Positions 27,070 to 36,800 of a stretch of 64,000 nt of DNA are shown piece after piece. Positions within the stretch are counted from its first letter, which is position 1. Each line of letters begins with the position of its first letter. Origin of the DNA: an uncultured Senegalimassilia sp. Its GTDB lineage: Bacteria; Actinomycetota; Coriobacteriia; Coriobacteriales; Eggerthellaceae. Where the stretch lies: NCBI GenBank assembly GCA_934630815.1, contig CAKTWI010000008.1, positions 1 to 64,000 of the forward strand, given 5' to 3'. The notes under the pieces are model-generated. The model did no database searches, was not told the origin of the DNA, and saw only the letters and a program-made list of their open reading frames with translations. The position numbers and the translations under genes were made by a program.

Positions 27070-28248
27070 CTACAGCATCTCGATGAATGCGCCCAGGCGG
27101 GTTTCCACCTGGCCGGCATCGTTGGTGGAATAATCGGTTTCAAGCTTCATATAGGGCACGCCAGCCTGCTCGCAGGCGCGCTGCACGCGCACCGCCTCGA
27201 TGTTGAAGGTGTGGCATGCCTGCAGCACCACTTCAACCACGCCGTCCACCTTGTATTTCTCCACCATGTCCATCATATGCTCGATGCGGCCGTCGTTGGG
27301 CGACATGACCGAGCAATTGATCTGCAGGTATCGGTCGGAGATGGCGCGCAGGATGTCGGGCGCGTCCTCGTCGACGAGCATGCCCTGCGTGCGCTCGCCC
27401 GAGCAATCGTCGATGCACACGATCACGCCGCCGGCGCGCTCGGCGGTCATGCCCACCTTCTGGATGACGCCGCCGGTGGGGCAGCCCGTGATCATGATGC
27501 GCTTTGCGCTGGCGGAAACCGGACGCTCCCCGGCCTCGTAGGCGCTGCGGCGCTTTTCCGCCAGGTCCTCGAGGGTTTGCGCATAGGAATCAACATCGAA
27601 GCTGAACGTTGCGCGCAGCAAGGTGGCCATAAGCTCCACGCCGCTCATGGCGGGAGGCTCGTTTTGCTGCAGGTTGTACAGGCCCATCATGGCGCGACGG
27701 ACGCGGTTGCGTTTGCGCACCGCCTCGCGCAGCGCCTCGTCGGTGATCTCCACATCGAAGCGCTGCTCGAGCTCCTGTTTGAGCAGCTTGCATTCCTCGT
27801 ACCAGATGTCGCCGGCGTAGGCGCGGTTGCGAGCCTGAGGCAGCTGCATGACATGCACCGGCTTGATGTCGGCGAGCAGCTCGTACATCTTCTTCTTGCC
27901 GTCGCACGTGGTTTCGCCCAAAATCATGTCGCTGAAGTAGGTGAAAGGGCATTTGTCGGTGAGCGCGAAGCCATACGTGCCCTTGATGAGCGGGCACAGG
28001 TTTTTCGGCAGCACCGTCTCGGCATCGGGGATGGTCTCGTTGTTCATGCCGCACAGGCCCACCGCGCCCGCGCCCGCGGCGTCCACCAGCTCAAGCGGGC
28101 TGTAGGAGCACAGGTAGCCGCACAGTTTGCCGCCTTCCTGCTTGTAGTTCATGGCGTTGACGAAGCTGGCGCGGCGCGCCTCGTCGAAGGTGCCGTAGAT
28201 GCCGGGCAGGTCGATGGGCACCGCCGGCTCGTTTGCGGGGTCGAACAT
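27070..28248 (-). CDS. Double-cubane-cluster-type 2-hydroxyacyl-CoA dehydratase family protein (HgdB-like)
   Basis: The 392-residue protein belongs to the HgdB/FldC-like superfamily. It resembles the YjiM-like members called double-cubane cluster proteins, which hold an [8Fe-9S] cluster and reduce small molecules once charged by their activator ATPase. Candidate ligands include C43, C47, C66 (GLCGMNNE), C85, C100 (DKCPFTYF) and C115 (ETTCDGKKK); the C-terminal half has [18 protein letters not shown] and QACHTFNIE. No second subunit gene is present, unlike true 2-hydroxyacyl-CoA dehydratases. The ATG at 28248 has AGAGGC; the longer frame is improbable. Neighbours yedF and the activator at 24043 suggest a selenium-linked redox system of unknown substrate. 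Confidence 0.85.
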   Translation of the reverse strand: MFDPANEPAVPIDLPGIYGTFDEARRASFVNAMNYKQEGGKLCGYLCSYSPLELVDAAGAGAVGLCGMNNETIPDAETVLPKNLCPLIKGTYGFALTDKCPFTYFSDMILGETTCDGKKKMYELLADIKPVHVMQLPQARNRAYAGDIWYEECKLLKQELEQRFDVEITDEALREAVRKRNRVRRAMMGLYNLQQNEPPAMSGVELMATLLRATFSFDVDSYAQTLEDLAEKRRSAYEAGERPVSASAKRIMITGCPTGGVIQKVGMTAERAGGVIVCIDDCSGERTQGMLVDEDAPDILRAISDRYLQINCSVMSPNDGRIEHMMDMVEKYKVDGVVEVVLQACHTFNIEAVRVQRACEQAGVPYMKLETDYSTNDAGQVETRLGAFIEML

Positions 28249-28412
28249 GAAAGCCTCTATTCGTTTCTCGTCTGTGATGATGCGCGCAAAAGGGCATGCG
28301 CTGATAACGCAAGCGTGCTTGCGTATGCAGAATGATGCGCGCCCGATGGCAGAAAACGGCGCGTCTTTCGACCGACTATAGCACCGCCGCCCAACCTCGC
28401 CTTCGCGCAAAA

Positions 28413-28449
28413 CGAAAACGGCACCTGCAATCCGCAAGTGCCGTTTTCG
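28413..28449 (-). terminator. Terminator downstream of the formate/nitrite transporter
   Basis: A 16-bp stem with one mismatch (CGAAAACGGCACcTGC against GCAaGTGCCGTTTTCG) closes a five-base ATTCC-type loop. It lies 35 bases after the transporter stop on the minus strand and before the double-cubane gene, so those two probably have separate transcripts. Confidence 0.75.
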
Positions 28450-28483
28450 AAGTCGATGTTGACGCGAATGCGCAACCGCAACG

Positions 28484-29326
28484 CTACTTCGCGTTGTTCC
28501 TAGCGTACACGAACCAGTAGGCAAGGCCGATCAGGACGCCGCCGATGATGTTGCCCACCGTCGCGGCGGACAGGTTGTACAGGATGGCAGTCACGTCAAG
28601 CGCGCCGGCGTTGGCGACCGCAGCGCCAAACCCGGCGGACTTCATGAGCAGGCCCGTGGGCAGGAAGAACATGTTCGCCACGCAGTGCTCGAAGCCGGCT
28701 GCCACGAAGAAGCTGATGGGAAGCATGATGCCGAGGACCTTGTCCACCACGGTACGCGCGGAGAAGCCGATCCACACTGCCAGGCACACCATGACGTTGC
28801 ACATGATGCCCTTGGCCATGAGCACGAGCCAATCAGGGGTGACCTTGCCGACGGCCACCGACACCATGGCGTCGCCAACGGCGCCGCCGTTCATAGCGCC
28901 GACGCCGCACCAATAGATGAGCGCCACCACGATAAGCGAGCCGGCAAGGTTGCCAAGCCACACGATGACCCAGTTGCGCACCAGACCGCCAAGCTTGATC
29001 TTCTTTGAAGCCAGGCCCGTGACCATGAGCATGTTGCCGGTGAACAGCTCGGCGCCGCAGCACAGCACGAGCACCAGGCCCAAGCTGAAGCAGATGCCGC
29101 CGACCATGCGCTGAGCGGCGAACGGCACGGCCGAATCGCCCAAGAATACCAGGAAATACGTTGCGCCGAACGCGATGAACGCACCGGCGAGCATTGCCAG
29201 CACGAAGCACTTCGCGCCCGCCATGCCGGCCTTGCCCACGGCCAGCGTCTCGGCCTTCGCCTCGATCTCGGCGGGGCCGAGCGCATCAGGTCGTAGGGCT
29301 TTCACATCCGATTGATCCATTGCCAT
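28484..29326 (-). CDS. Formate/nitrite transporter family channel (FocA/NirC-like)
   Basis: This is a pentameric channel for small monovalent anions such as formate, nitrite or hydrosulfide. The 280-residue protein has six predicted membrane helices. Family features are [12 protein letters not shown] in helix 1, [16 protein letters not shown] at helix 2-3 with the omega-loop region, and [15 protein letters not shown] near helix 5, which carries the conserved central His. The start at 29326 has GGGAGAGG. It is divergent from selA. A formate channel beside selenocysteine genes fits use of a selenium-dependent formate dehydrogenase, though none is in the window, so the substrate is inferred. Confidence 0.88.
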   Translation of the reverse strand: MAMDQSDVKALRPDALGPAEIEAKAETLAVGKAGMAGAKCFVLAMLAGAFIAFGATYFLVFLGDSAVPFAAQRMVGGICFSLGLVLVLCCGAELFTGNMLMVTGLASKKIKLGGLVRNWVIVWLGNLAGSLIVVALIYWCGVGAMNGGAVGDAMVSVAVGKVTPDWLVLMAKGIMCNVMVCLAVWIGFSARTVVDKVLGIMLPISFFVAAGFEHCVANMFFLPTGLLMKSAGFGAAVANAGALDVTAILYNLSAATVGNIIGGVLIGLAYWFVYARNNAK

Positions 29327-29579
29327 GGAAACCTCTCCCTGTTCGCGATCTTTCGTCTTTAGGAAAAACACGGTAATTCTTACATGACAACGCACATGAA
29401 ACGACCTCATTGGCGCGAACGGCGTGAATTGACCCGTCTGCGATAGCATTTGCCGGGCATTTGGCGCACTCGCCGCCTTGCCCCGAGCCGTTGCGAGCTT
29501 GCCTGCTATATTGAGGTACGGAAAACCTGCGGCACCGCGTATAAACGGTGCCGCCGCACGCTATAAGGAAAGAGGATCC

Positions 29580-31043
29580 ATGCCCGAACCACGTACCGAC
29601 CTTTTACGCGCATTGCCCCAGGTCGAAGAGCTTATGCATGCCGCCCCTATGAAGGCGCTCGAGGCCATCGTCCCCCGCTCCATGCTCATCGACCGCGCCC
29701 GTGCAGCCGTGGATGCGCATCGCCAGCTCATCTTGGCGGGAAAGGCGGACAAGGTCGACGTCGAGGCTATCTTGACCGATGCCGTCAACAGCGCGCTGGC
29801 AACGCTGCGCCCGAGCCTCAGGCGCGTCATCAACGCAACCGGCGTGGTCATCCACACCAACCTCGGCCGCAGCGTGCTTGCCGAGCCCGCCGTGCAGGCG
29901 GTTGTGGAAGCGGCGCGCGGCTATTCCACGCTTGAATACAGCATCGAGAACATGGCGCGTGGAAGCCGTCACAACCATGTGGAGCATCTGATTTGCGCGC
30001 TTACCGGCGCCGAGGCGGCCATAGCCGTGAACAACAACGCGGCGGCCGTCATGATGGTGCTCGCCGAGTTCGCCGCAGGCCACGAGGCCATCGTCAGCCG
30101 AGGCGAGCTCGTCGAAATCGGCGGCAGCTTCCGCGTACCCGACATCATGGCCCAATCAAACGCGCGCATGGTGGAGGTTGGCGCCACGAACAAGACGCAT
30201 GCCTTCGACTACGAGCGCGCCATCACGCCCGACACCGCCATGCTGCTCAAGGTGCACCCTTCCAACTACCGCATGATCGGCTTCACCGAAAGCGTCTCGA
30301 AGATCGACCTACGGCGCATCGCCGATGCGGAGAACGCCCGCCGCGCCGCCGCCGGCGAAGCCTGCCCCGAACTGCTGGTCTACGAGGACCAGGGCTCGGG
30401 CGCCTTCATGCACCTCGACGTGTTCGGCGAATACGCCGAGCCCACGGTGTGCGAATCGCTTGCCGAGGGGTGCGACCTGGTCAGCTTCTCGGGCGATAAG
30501 CTGCTCGGCGGCCCCCAGGCCGGCATCGTGGTGGGCCGAAAGGAATACATCGACCGCCTGAAGAAGCATCCGCTCGCCCGCGCGCTGCGCCTGGACAAGA
30601 TGACGCTCGCCGCCCTTGAGGCTACGCTGCGCCTGTATCTGGACCCCGAGGACGCGCGTCGCCGCATCCCCACCCTACGCATGCTCACCGAAGACGCCGA
30701 AACGGTGCGCGAACGCGCCGAGGCGCTGATGGCGGCCCTAGCCGAGCGCGTGACGCCCGGCCAAGCGCACCTGGAGATCGTGGAGGAAACGGGCCGCGCG
30801 GGTGGAGGATCGCTTCCCATGTGCGACATCCCCACGTTCTGCGTGCGCATGCGCTTCGAGGATGGCAACGCGCAAGGCTGCGAGGAGCACCTCCAGCGAA
30901 AGCGCGACGTGCCCGTGATCGGGCGCATCAAGCGCGAATGCGTGCTCTTCGATGCACGCACCATCACCGAAGAGGATATCCCCGAGATCGCCTGCGCCGT
31001 GGCCAGCTATTTCACGGCCATCGAAGGGCGAAAGGAGTCGTAG
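29580..31043 (+). CDS. selA: L-seryl-tRNA(Sec) selenium transferase
   Basis: SelA converts Ser-tRNA(Sec) to Sec-tRNA(Sec) using selenophosphate and PLP, as a large ring-shaped oligomer. The 487-residue protein has [24 protein letters not shown] near residue 85, [12 protein letters not shown], and the PLP lysine K307 in [14 protein letters not shown]. The C-terminal part has [18 protein letters not shown]. Length is slightly above the usual 460. The ATG at 29580 follows AAGGAAAGAGG; the longest frame extends upstream without support. selB follows 6 bases after the stop, so they are one operon. Confidence 0.96.
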   Translation: MPEPRTDLLRALPQVEELMHAAPMKALEAIVPRSMLIDRARAAVDAHRQLILAGKADKVDVEAILTDAVNSALATLRPSLRRVINATGVVIHTNLGRSVLAEPAVQAVVEAARGYSTLEYSIENMARGSRHNHVEHLICALTGAEAAIAVNNNAAAVMMVLAEFAAGHEAIVSRGELVEIGGSFRVPDIMAQSNARMVEVGATNKTHAFDYERAITPDTAMLLKVHPSNYRMIGFTESVSKIDLRRIADAENARRAAAGEACPELLVYEDQGSGAFMHLDVFGEYAEPTVCESLAEGCDLVSFSGDKLLGGPQAGIVVGRKEYIDRLKKHPLARALRLDKMTLAALEATLRLYLDPEDARRRIPTLRMLTEDAETVRERAEALMAALAERVTPGQAHLEIVEETGRAGGGSLPMCDIPTFCVRMRFEDGNAQGCEEHLQRKRDVPVIGRIKRECVLFDARTITEEDIPEIACAVASYFTAIEGRKES

Positions 31044-31049
31044 CGCGCC

Positions 31050-32984
31050 ATGGAAACCGAATCGAAACGAGACCTGGTGCTCGGAACCGCTGGCCACATC
31101 GACCACGGTAAATCCACCTTGGTCCAGGCGCTCACCGGCACCGACCCGGACAGGTTGAGCGAGGAAAAGCAGCGAGGCATCACCATCGAGCTCGGCTTCG
31201 CTCAGCTTAAGCTGCCCGACGGAAGCGCCATGGGCGTGGTCGACGTCCCGGGGCACGAGCGCTTCGTGCGCCAGATGATCGCGGGTTCCACCGGCATCGA
31301 CGTGGCGCTGCTGTGCATCGCCGCCGATGACGGCATCATGCCGCAAACCGAGGAGCACCTGGCGGTGCTGCAGCTTCTGGCCGTGCCCACCTGCGTGGTG
31401 GCGCTGACGAAATGCGATCTGGTGGACGAGGAATGGGTGCTGTTTATGGAAGACGAGGTGCGCTCGCGCCTGGCTTCTACGCCGTATGCCCAGGCCACCA
31501 TCGTGCCTGTTTCCGCACGAACCGGACAGGGTCTGGACGAACTGCGGAAAGCCATACAGCTTGCGGCCCGCGCCACCGCCGGCCGCGCAGAGCAGGAGGC
31601 GATGCGCCTGCCCGTGGACCGCAGCTTCACCATCAAAGGCGCGGGGACCGTTGTCACGGGAACGCTATGGAGCGGCATCGCGCATGTCGGCGACGAGGTG
31701 GAGGTGCTGCCCTCGGGCCTGCGCACGCGCATCCGCGGCATCCAGGTGCACGGGCAGGCGGTGGAGCAGGCAGCGTCAGGGCACCGCACCGCGCTGAACC
31801 TGAACGCCGTGACCACCGACGACGTGCGGCCGGGCAGCTTCATCTGCACGCCCGATGCCGTGACGCCCACCGACCACTTCGATGCGGACATCACCTATCT
31901 GGGCATCCCCAACCAGGACAAGCCGCTTGAAACCGGCTGCCGCGTGCACGTTGCGCATGGCACCACGGAGTGCATCGGGCGCGTGCTGCTCATGGATGAC
32001 GTGAAAAGCATCTCCCGAGGTCAAACGGCTGCAGCGCAGATTCGTACCGAATGCGATTTACCGGTTGCATACGGTGACCGATTCGTCATCCGTTCATACT
32101 CCCCCGTCCACGTGATCGGCGGCGGCGTGGTGCTGCGCGCCCACCCGAAACGCACCACCACGGTAAGCGAGGTGGACCGAACGCTGCTCGATGCGCTACG
32201 CGCGGGAGATGGTGCGAAGGCGACGCAAACCGCCTTCAATGCGGCCGAGTTCCCCGTGACGCCCGCCGAGATCGCCCACGCAACCGGGCTTCCCCTCACG
32301 CAAACCGCTGATGAGCTTGAAGCGCTCGCCGAACGCGGCACTGCAGAGAAGCTGTCCGGGGCCGCGGGAGCGAGCATCCGGTTCGCAGCCAAACGCATGC
32401 TGCAGAAGCTTTCGGGGGCGATCGAGAACGCATTGCTGCGCTTCCATAGCGCAAACCCCGCGGCAACCGGCATATCGAAAGACGCGTTGCGCCAAGCCTG
32501 CATGCCCCGCTGCGCGCCCGACGCCTTCGACGCGGTGCTTGCGCGCGCATGCGCGGAAGGCAAAGCCGTGGCCGATGGCGGCATGATAAGCCACCCGCAA
32601 GCCGGTGCCGGCGCCCGCAAACTCGAGGAAGACAATGCCGAAAAGCTGGCCGAGCTGCTAGCTACGGCGGGCCCGAAACCGCCTACGGTTACCGACCTGC
32701 TCAAGCAGGCCGACCTGGCGTCAAAGCAAGGCTACAAAGCGCTCGGGCTGCTGGAGAGGCAAGGCCGTGCCGTCAAGGCCAGCGAGGAGTTCTACTTCGA
32801 TGCCGACGCACTTGCCTCGCTCGAGCAGGCGGTTCGAGACGCATTGGCGAACGGCCCCGCTTCCGCGGCCGACCTCAAAGACGCCATGGGCCTGAGCCGC
32901 AAACACGCCATCCCCGTGCTCGAGCACTTCGACGATACGGGCATCACCCGCCGCGTCGGCGACGCTCGCGAGCTGGCAAGCTAA
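31050..32984 (+). CDS. selB: Selenocysteine-specific elongation factor
   Basis: SelB is the GTPase that delivers Sec-tRNA(Sec) to the ribosome at UGA codons bearing a SECIS hairpin. The 644-residue protein has a P-loop GHIDHGKST (residues 15-23), the switch I region [26 protein letters not shown], and the guanine-specificity TKCD. Two EF-Tu-like beta-barrel domains follow, then four winged-helix domains in the last 250 residues that bind SECIS RNA. Length is typical. It is coupled to selA and terminates at a GC-rich hairpin. Confidence 0.96.
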   Translation: METESKRDLVLGTAGHIDHGKSTLVQALTGTDPDRLSEEKQRGITIELGFAQLKLPDGSAMGVVDVPGHERFVRQMIAGSTGIDVALLCIAADDGIMPQTEEHLAVLQLLAVPTCVVALTKCDLVDEEWVLFMEDEVRSRLASTPYAQATIVPVSARTGQGLDELRKAIQLAARATAGRAEQEAMRLPVDRSFTIKGAGTVVTGTLWSGIAHVGDEVEVLPSGLRTRIRGIQVHGQAVEQAASGHRTALNLNAVTTDDVRPGSFICTPDAVTPTDHFDADITYLGIPNQDKPLETGCRVHVAHGTTECIGRVLLMDDVKSISRGQTAAAQIRTECDLPVAYGDRFVIRSYSPVHVIGGGVVLRAHPKRTTTVSEVDRTLLDALRAGDGAKATQTAFNAAEFPVTPAEIAHATGLPLTQTADELEALAERGTAEKLSGAAGASIRFAAKRMLQKLSGAIENALLRFHSANPAATGISKDALRQACMPRCAPDAFDAVLARACAEGKAVADGGMISHPQAGAGARKLEEDNAEKLAELLATAGPKPPTVTDLLKQADLASKQGYKALGLLERQGRAVKASEEFYFDADALASLEQAVRDALANGPASAADLKDAMGLSRKHAIPVLEHFDDTGITRRVGDARELAS

Positions 32985-33074
32985 TCGAAAACGCCCGATC
33001 GGGGTTGCAACAAACCGATTCAAACGCCCACCGCCGAATGCGAATCCCGTTCAAACGCACGGTGGGCATACATG

Positions 33075-33107
33075 CGCCTCCCTTCCGCTATGCATGGAAG
33101 GGAGGCG
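33075..33107 (+). terminator. Terminator downstream of selA-selB
   Basis: A perfect 12-bp stem (CGCCTCCCTTCC with GGAAGGGAGGCG) around a 9-base loop is followed by TTGTCGCTTT. It lies 90 bases after the selB stop. Confidence 0.75.
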
Positions 33108-33186
33108 TTGTCGCTTTCAGGGCGAACGGAAAACGAACCGTCAACCCGATAACCGGCAATGCTCCGCAGGAAACAACGACGCATAT

Positions 33187-33213
33187 AAAAAGGAGCCTCG
33201 AAAGACTCCTTTT
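33187..33213. terminator. Terminator downstream of tRNA-Sec
   Basis: On the minus strand AAAGGAG pairs with CTCCTTTTT around a short inner stem, 10 bases past the tRNA 3' end and followed by T residues. It can also stop plus-strand transcription that passes the selB terminator. Confidence 0.75.
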
Positions 33214-33223
33214 GCGTCTTATA

Positions 33224-33320
33224 TGGCGGAGACGCGTGCGAATCGAACACACCCGAGACGTTCTGCGCGCCTCACAACGGCTTTGAAGGCCGCGGGGCCC
33301 ACCAGGACCCATCCATCTCC
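33224..33320 (-). tRNA. selC: Selenocysteine tRNA, anticodon TCA
   Basis: On the minus strand the 97-nt sequence begins GGAGATGG and ends CGTCTCCGCCA, giving a long acceptor stem with an encoded CCA. The anticodon loop CTTCAAA, anticodon at 33284-33286, is closed by CGGC/GCCG. An unusually long variable arm precedes the T-loop GTTCGATTC. Long acceptor, long extra arm and TCA anticodon identify tRNA-Sec. It is convergent with selB rather than in its operon. Confidence 0.93.
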
Positions 33321-33423
33321 ACGTGATTGCATCATTGATTGTACCCGAACCGTAACCTGATGCGGCCCCATTCGATAAACGGCGCTTTATTTCCAAAAAA
33401 TGGTTGGATAGCAGTAACAAATA

Positions 33424-34956
33424 CTAGGATTCACGCAAAAACAGGACGCCGATAAGCGTGAGCACGACCATCGCGATTCCCATCATGCCCGCTGCCGCGA
33501 TCACCCGTTGTTTGAGCGAAGGCCGTTCAAACCACGCGAAGAGCTTCTCTAGCGGCCGGGTGTCGACGAACAACGGGATCATCCAGTCCATGGCCAGCCA
33601 CACGCATACATACGATACCGCGCATGCGACTGCAGGTAAACGCGCCATGTCCCCTTGCGGGTTCATGCCGGAGGCGACACATGCGTAGCCCATGAACACG
33701 CCCCAAGAAGCCACCAGGATATCCCATACCGCCCCCACGCCTAACGGCAGGCGGTGCGCGACGCCGGACCAAAACTCCCACAGCCATCGCAAGGCGGCTC
33801 TTGCGCCGTGCACAAAAGCATCGAATCTTCCCCACTCCTTGGCGCCACCCGATACCGATGCAAACGGCAGCGTAGCCGATAAAGCCGGCTCCACTGCATA
33901 AGGCGTTGCGCAAGCGCAACCCGAATCAGCAACATGCGAGGCATTCCAAGGCCGCGAACCGCCATCCATGCCGAAACCAGGGTTGGACCCGGAATCTTGC
34001 ACACAACCCGCTTCGGCAGCAAGGACTCCTCGTCGAAGGTCACCGACGCCCTGCACGCCATCCGCTCCGCAAGCCGATCCACCACTCCGGATATCACCGG
34101 CACCCTGCGCGTAATACGCTTCAGCAGCAGCGGTTTTCCGTCGATAATCAACGGGGCGCCCCACCGCGTACATGAACGCCGCGCGCATCGCCGCCACCGA
34201 CCCGAAGCGGTCAGCGGGATCGAAAGCCGTCGCCTGGGCCACCACGTCGCGCATCGATTCAGGAACCCCATGCGCACGCAAGCGCTGCTGCACCGTCGAG
34301 GGAACGGGCGTCTCCTCGCATAGCAGGTAAAACAGCAGCATACCAAGCGCATAGATATCGCTGCGCACATCGGTCTGACCGTAACCGAACTGCTCAGGCG
34401 GCGCATACGCGCGCGTTCCGAAATGGCTCGTATCGCACACGGCGTCCTTGTCGAAGGTACGGGCGATGCCCAGGTCTATCACCAAGACCGTATCACCCTC
34501 CACCATGAAGTTCGATGGCTTGATGTCGCGATGGATAAGCGGCGGGTCGAAACGGTTATGCAGCTCGGCGATGGCGTCGCATATGCCGGGGAACAGCCGC
34601 TTGGCCACATCAAGGGACGGACCGGTTTCGTAGAGCTCATCGGCAAGCGTGCGTCCGGGCACGAACTCCATCACCACCGCATCCTGCTCACCCAACGAAT
34701 AGCAATCAATGATGTGCGGCAGGTGCAGAAACCGTTTACCCTGCCGCTGCGCAGCCAGCACCCGCCCGTACGCGCCACCCAGCCCCGATTCGGCTTCGAA
34801 CACCTTGCGCACGTAGGGGCCCTGCTCGGCACCGTTGGCCCCGACGAAGAACACGCGCTCCGTCCGCTCGTACCGGCCTTCCTTCAATACGGCATCCACG
34901 CGATAGCACTCATCGCGCGCAAGGCTATCAAGATGTTGTTGGAGGGATTCGTTCAT
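33424..34956 (-). CDS. Membrane-anchored Ser/Thr protein kinase
   Basis: This is a eukaryotic-type kinase of 510 residues. The catalytic domain (about 18-290) has the ATP lysine K51 in PYVRKVF, the catalytic HRDIKPSNFM at 142-151, a DLG in place of DFG at 161-163, and the activation/P+1 segment GTRAYAPPEQFGYG. A glycine-, serine- and cysteine-containing linker (about 310-400) follows. The C-terminal 110 residues contain two or three membrane helices, with a final one before LFLRES. The start ATG lacks a clear ribosome binding site, so translation may be leaderless. Upstream lies an HTH gene on the same strand, a possible substrate or regulator. Confidence 0.85.
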   Translation of the reverse strand: MNESLQQHLDSLARDECYRVDAVLKEGRYERTERVFFVGANGAEQGPYVRKVFEAESGLGGAYGRVLAAQRQGKRFLHLPHIIDCYSLGEQDAVVMEFVPGRTLADELYETGPSLDVAKRLFPGICDAIAELHNRFDPPLIHRDIKPSNFMVEGDTVLVIDLGIARTFDKDAVCDTSHFGTRAYAPPEQFGYGQTDVRSDIYALGMLLFYLLCEETPVPSTVQQRLRAHGVPESMRDVVAQATAFDPADRFGSVAAMRAAFMYAVGRPVDYRRKTAAAEAYYAQGAGDIRSGGSACGADGVQGVGDLRRGVLAAEAGCVQDSGSNPGFGMDGGSRPWNASHVADSGCACATPYAVEPALSATLPFASVSGGAKEWGRFDAFVHGARAALRWLWEFWSGVAHRLPLGVGAVWDILVASWGVFMGYACVASGMNPQGDMARLPAVACAVSYVCVWLAMDWMIPLFVDTRPLEKLFAWFERPSLKQRVIAAAGMMGIAMVVLTLIGVLFLRES

Positions 34957-35046
34957 AATTATGATGATGGTAGCAGATGCGCCGGCCCGCCAATGCCCGC
35001 ATGCTGCAAACGGGACCGGAAAGGCGGCGCTTCCCGGCACCGCCAG

Positions 35047-35517
35047 CTATTCGGTGATAGTATCCTCACGAAAGGCGTACAGCTGCTCATCGACGGCTTG
35101 CAGCGTTTCGCCATGGTTGATGCAGAAGATGATGATGGCGTCGCGGCGGTTCTTGCAATACAGCTCGTTGCAGCCGCCCGCCTGCAGCAGGCGGTTCGTC
35201 TCGCGCAGCGACAGCTTCATGGCGAATGCCAGCTGCAGCAGTTTGTTGCGCGAGGGGTTGCGCTGACCGACGAAGATCTGATACCCGAATGTGGGGTTGA
35301 TACCAGCTTGGCGCACCACCTCGGGGCGCCTCAAGCCACGCTCGTCGAGCAACTGCTGAAGATAATCGGGCAAGCTGCGACATGCAAGCTTGTGCTTGCT
35401 GGCGAATGCGGCAGGGTCAGGTGAATCGAGCAGCTCGTTGAGCAGGTCCTCGGTCATGGGTTCTTTCACTCGCCGCTTCCTTCTGCGCTTCGCCGGTTTT
35501 CGTTTCCTTGGTTCCAT
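35047..35517 (-). CDS. Helix-turn-helix protein paired with the kinase
   Basis: This is a protein of about 156 residues. Its N-terminus is very basic (RKRKPAKRRRKRR), then comes an acidic helix (TEDLLNELLDSPDPAAF) and a lambda-repressor-like HTH region (LPDYLQQLLDERGLRRPEVVRQAGI, then YQIFVGQRNPSRNKLLQLAFAM). The C-terminus is cysteine-containing (GGCNELYCKN, IIFCINHG) and does not match a domain I know. The start may instead be the ATG at 35457, which would drop the basic leader; neither has a strong site. It lies 90 bases upstream of the kinase gene on the same strand, suggesting a regulatory pair. Its target is unknown. Confidence 0.7.
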   Translation of the reverse strand: MEPRKRKPAKRRRKRRVKEPMTEDLLNELLDSPDPAAFASKHKLACRSLPDYLQQLLDERGLRRPEVVRQAGINPTFGYQIFVGQRNPSRNKLLQLAFAMKLSLRETNRLLQAGGCNELYCKNRRDAIIIFCINHGETLQAVDEQLYAFREDTITE

Positions 35518-35587
35518 AGTAGCAAAGATATGCCCATCGGATACAGGCACGACCGCCCGACCCGATGAGCACGACCTTTCGCAAAAC

Positions 35588-36337
35588 TTAGACGATATCC
35601 CAAGAAACATCCGAACCGCGGCCGATGAAGGCGTTCTCGTACAGCACCTTCACCACGTCGCCTTCGAAGTACAGATTGCCCGAAACCGTGCCGCCTGCGG
35701 CAAGGGTGCCGGAATGCAACTCGTTGTCGCCATCGGTGTAGAACGCTTGCGAGCGCTGGGCACCTTGGGCATCCTCGGCCTTCCAATCGTACGGATTGAA
35801 CGACGCCTGGCCGTTGCCGCTGTTCTGGTAAGTCACGCTCACCTGCGTGATCGGCTTTCCGTCATAGTTCTGAAGCCCGGTGACCACACCATCGACCGTG
35901 AGCACCAGGCCGTTCTTCAGCGTGATGGAGTTGCCAGCTGCCGCGGCCTGAGAATCATCGGCAGCGTCATCGGACGCAGGAGCGGTGGTCGCAGGCTGCT
36001 CGCTTGCCGGCTGCGGCGACACCGAGGTGCCGGAAAGCGCATCATCGATAGCTGAGCTGTACATGCTTTGCGTGGCCAGCACCACGGCGAAGGTTATGAC
36101 ATTCATCACCACACCGGCGATGGACAGGCCCTTACCCGACTTCCTCCCCTTCACGCACGCGATCGTGCCGATGAGCGCGAGAACAAAGCCAATTGCGGCA
36201 AGCAAAGCCGAGAAATTGTTGATGATGGGCAGAAACGATGTCGCCAGGGCGATAATCCCCAGAACGAAGCCGGCGATTCCCAGCCCTGATTTCGACAGCT
36301 GTGGCGCCGGCGCGACTTGCACGGTGTTGGTTTCCAT
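35588..36337 (-). CDS. Small membrane protein with DUF4190-like helices and a DUF4352-like extracellular domain
   Basis: The protein has 249 residues. Residues 20-95 hold two or three hydrophobic helices (LGIAGFVLGIIALATSFLPII, AAIGFVLALIGTIAC and GLSIAGVVMNVITFAVV) typical of DUF4190. A low-complexity Ser/Thr/Ala/Pro/Asp linker (about 105-140) leads to a beta-rich outer domain resembling the DUF4352 immunoglobulin-like fold (ISLKNGLVLTVDG-type start, ending FIGRGSDVSWDIV). The ATG at 36337 has AAAGGGAA. It is upstream of the HTH-kinase pair, perhaps co-regulated. Function unknown; cell-envelope localisation is inferred from topology. Confidence 0.7.
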   Translation of the reverse strand: METNTVQVAPAPQLSKSGLGIAGFVLGIIALATSFLPIINNFSALLAAIGFVLALIGTIACVKGRKSGKGLSIAGVVMNVITFAVVLATQSMYSSAIDDALSGTSVSPQPASEQPATTAPASDDAADDSQAAAAGNSITLKNGLVLTVDGVVTGLQNYDGKPITQVSVTYQNSGNGQASFNPYDWKAEDAQGAQRSQAFYTDGDNELHSGTLAAGGTVSGNLYFEGDVVKVLYENAFIGRGSDVSWDIV

Positions 36338-36526
36338 GAGCATTCCCTTTCCCTAAACGATGCACTGACGTGCTGAAACGATGTCAATGCTAAGGAAAGG
36401 TCCTTGTGATTTCATTAGCTGGCAGCTACGATTCCGAAACCTTTTCGGCGAAAAGGGAGGGCGGCCACATGCGAACGAGACCAAACCTCCTCACCGAAAA
36501 GGACTAGCTACCGCATGCGAAAACAA

Positions 36527-36567
36527 CGAAGCCCAACCGGTCACCATCGGTTACCGGTTGGGCTTCG
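36527..36567 (-). terminator. Terminator downstream of the 2-oxoacid oxidoreductase operon
   Basis: A perfect 15-bp stem (CGAAGCCCAACCGGT and complement) around an 11-base loop is followed on the minus strand by TTGTTTTCGC. It lies about 230 bases past the gamma-subunit stop. The 36338-36526 and 36568-36800 stretches hold no recognisable gene or tRNA. Confidence 0.75.
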
Positions 36568-36800
36568 GATCGGTTTCAGGACCCAAACTATCGAACTGCT
36601 CGCGATATCGAGCGCGGTGTGCACCCGCATACCCAGGCTATCACGCGGCTTTGAACCTGCAGCCCGGCCGCAACACCATGCGCAGATTGTGCATGCGTGC
36701 GCAGCTAGGCGGCATCAAGCGCGAATCACACCTGCACGCCCGGCACGCCACGCCAAGCAGCCGTCCTGCCCATGCGGTTAGCCTGCGTGTTGGTCGCAGA

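Noticed and set aside
28249-28524. Extension of the double-cubane protein upstream to 28524
   Set aside because: Overlaps the terminator hairpin and the transporter end, and the residues do not resemble the family N-terminus.
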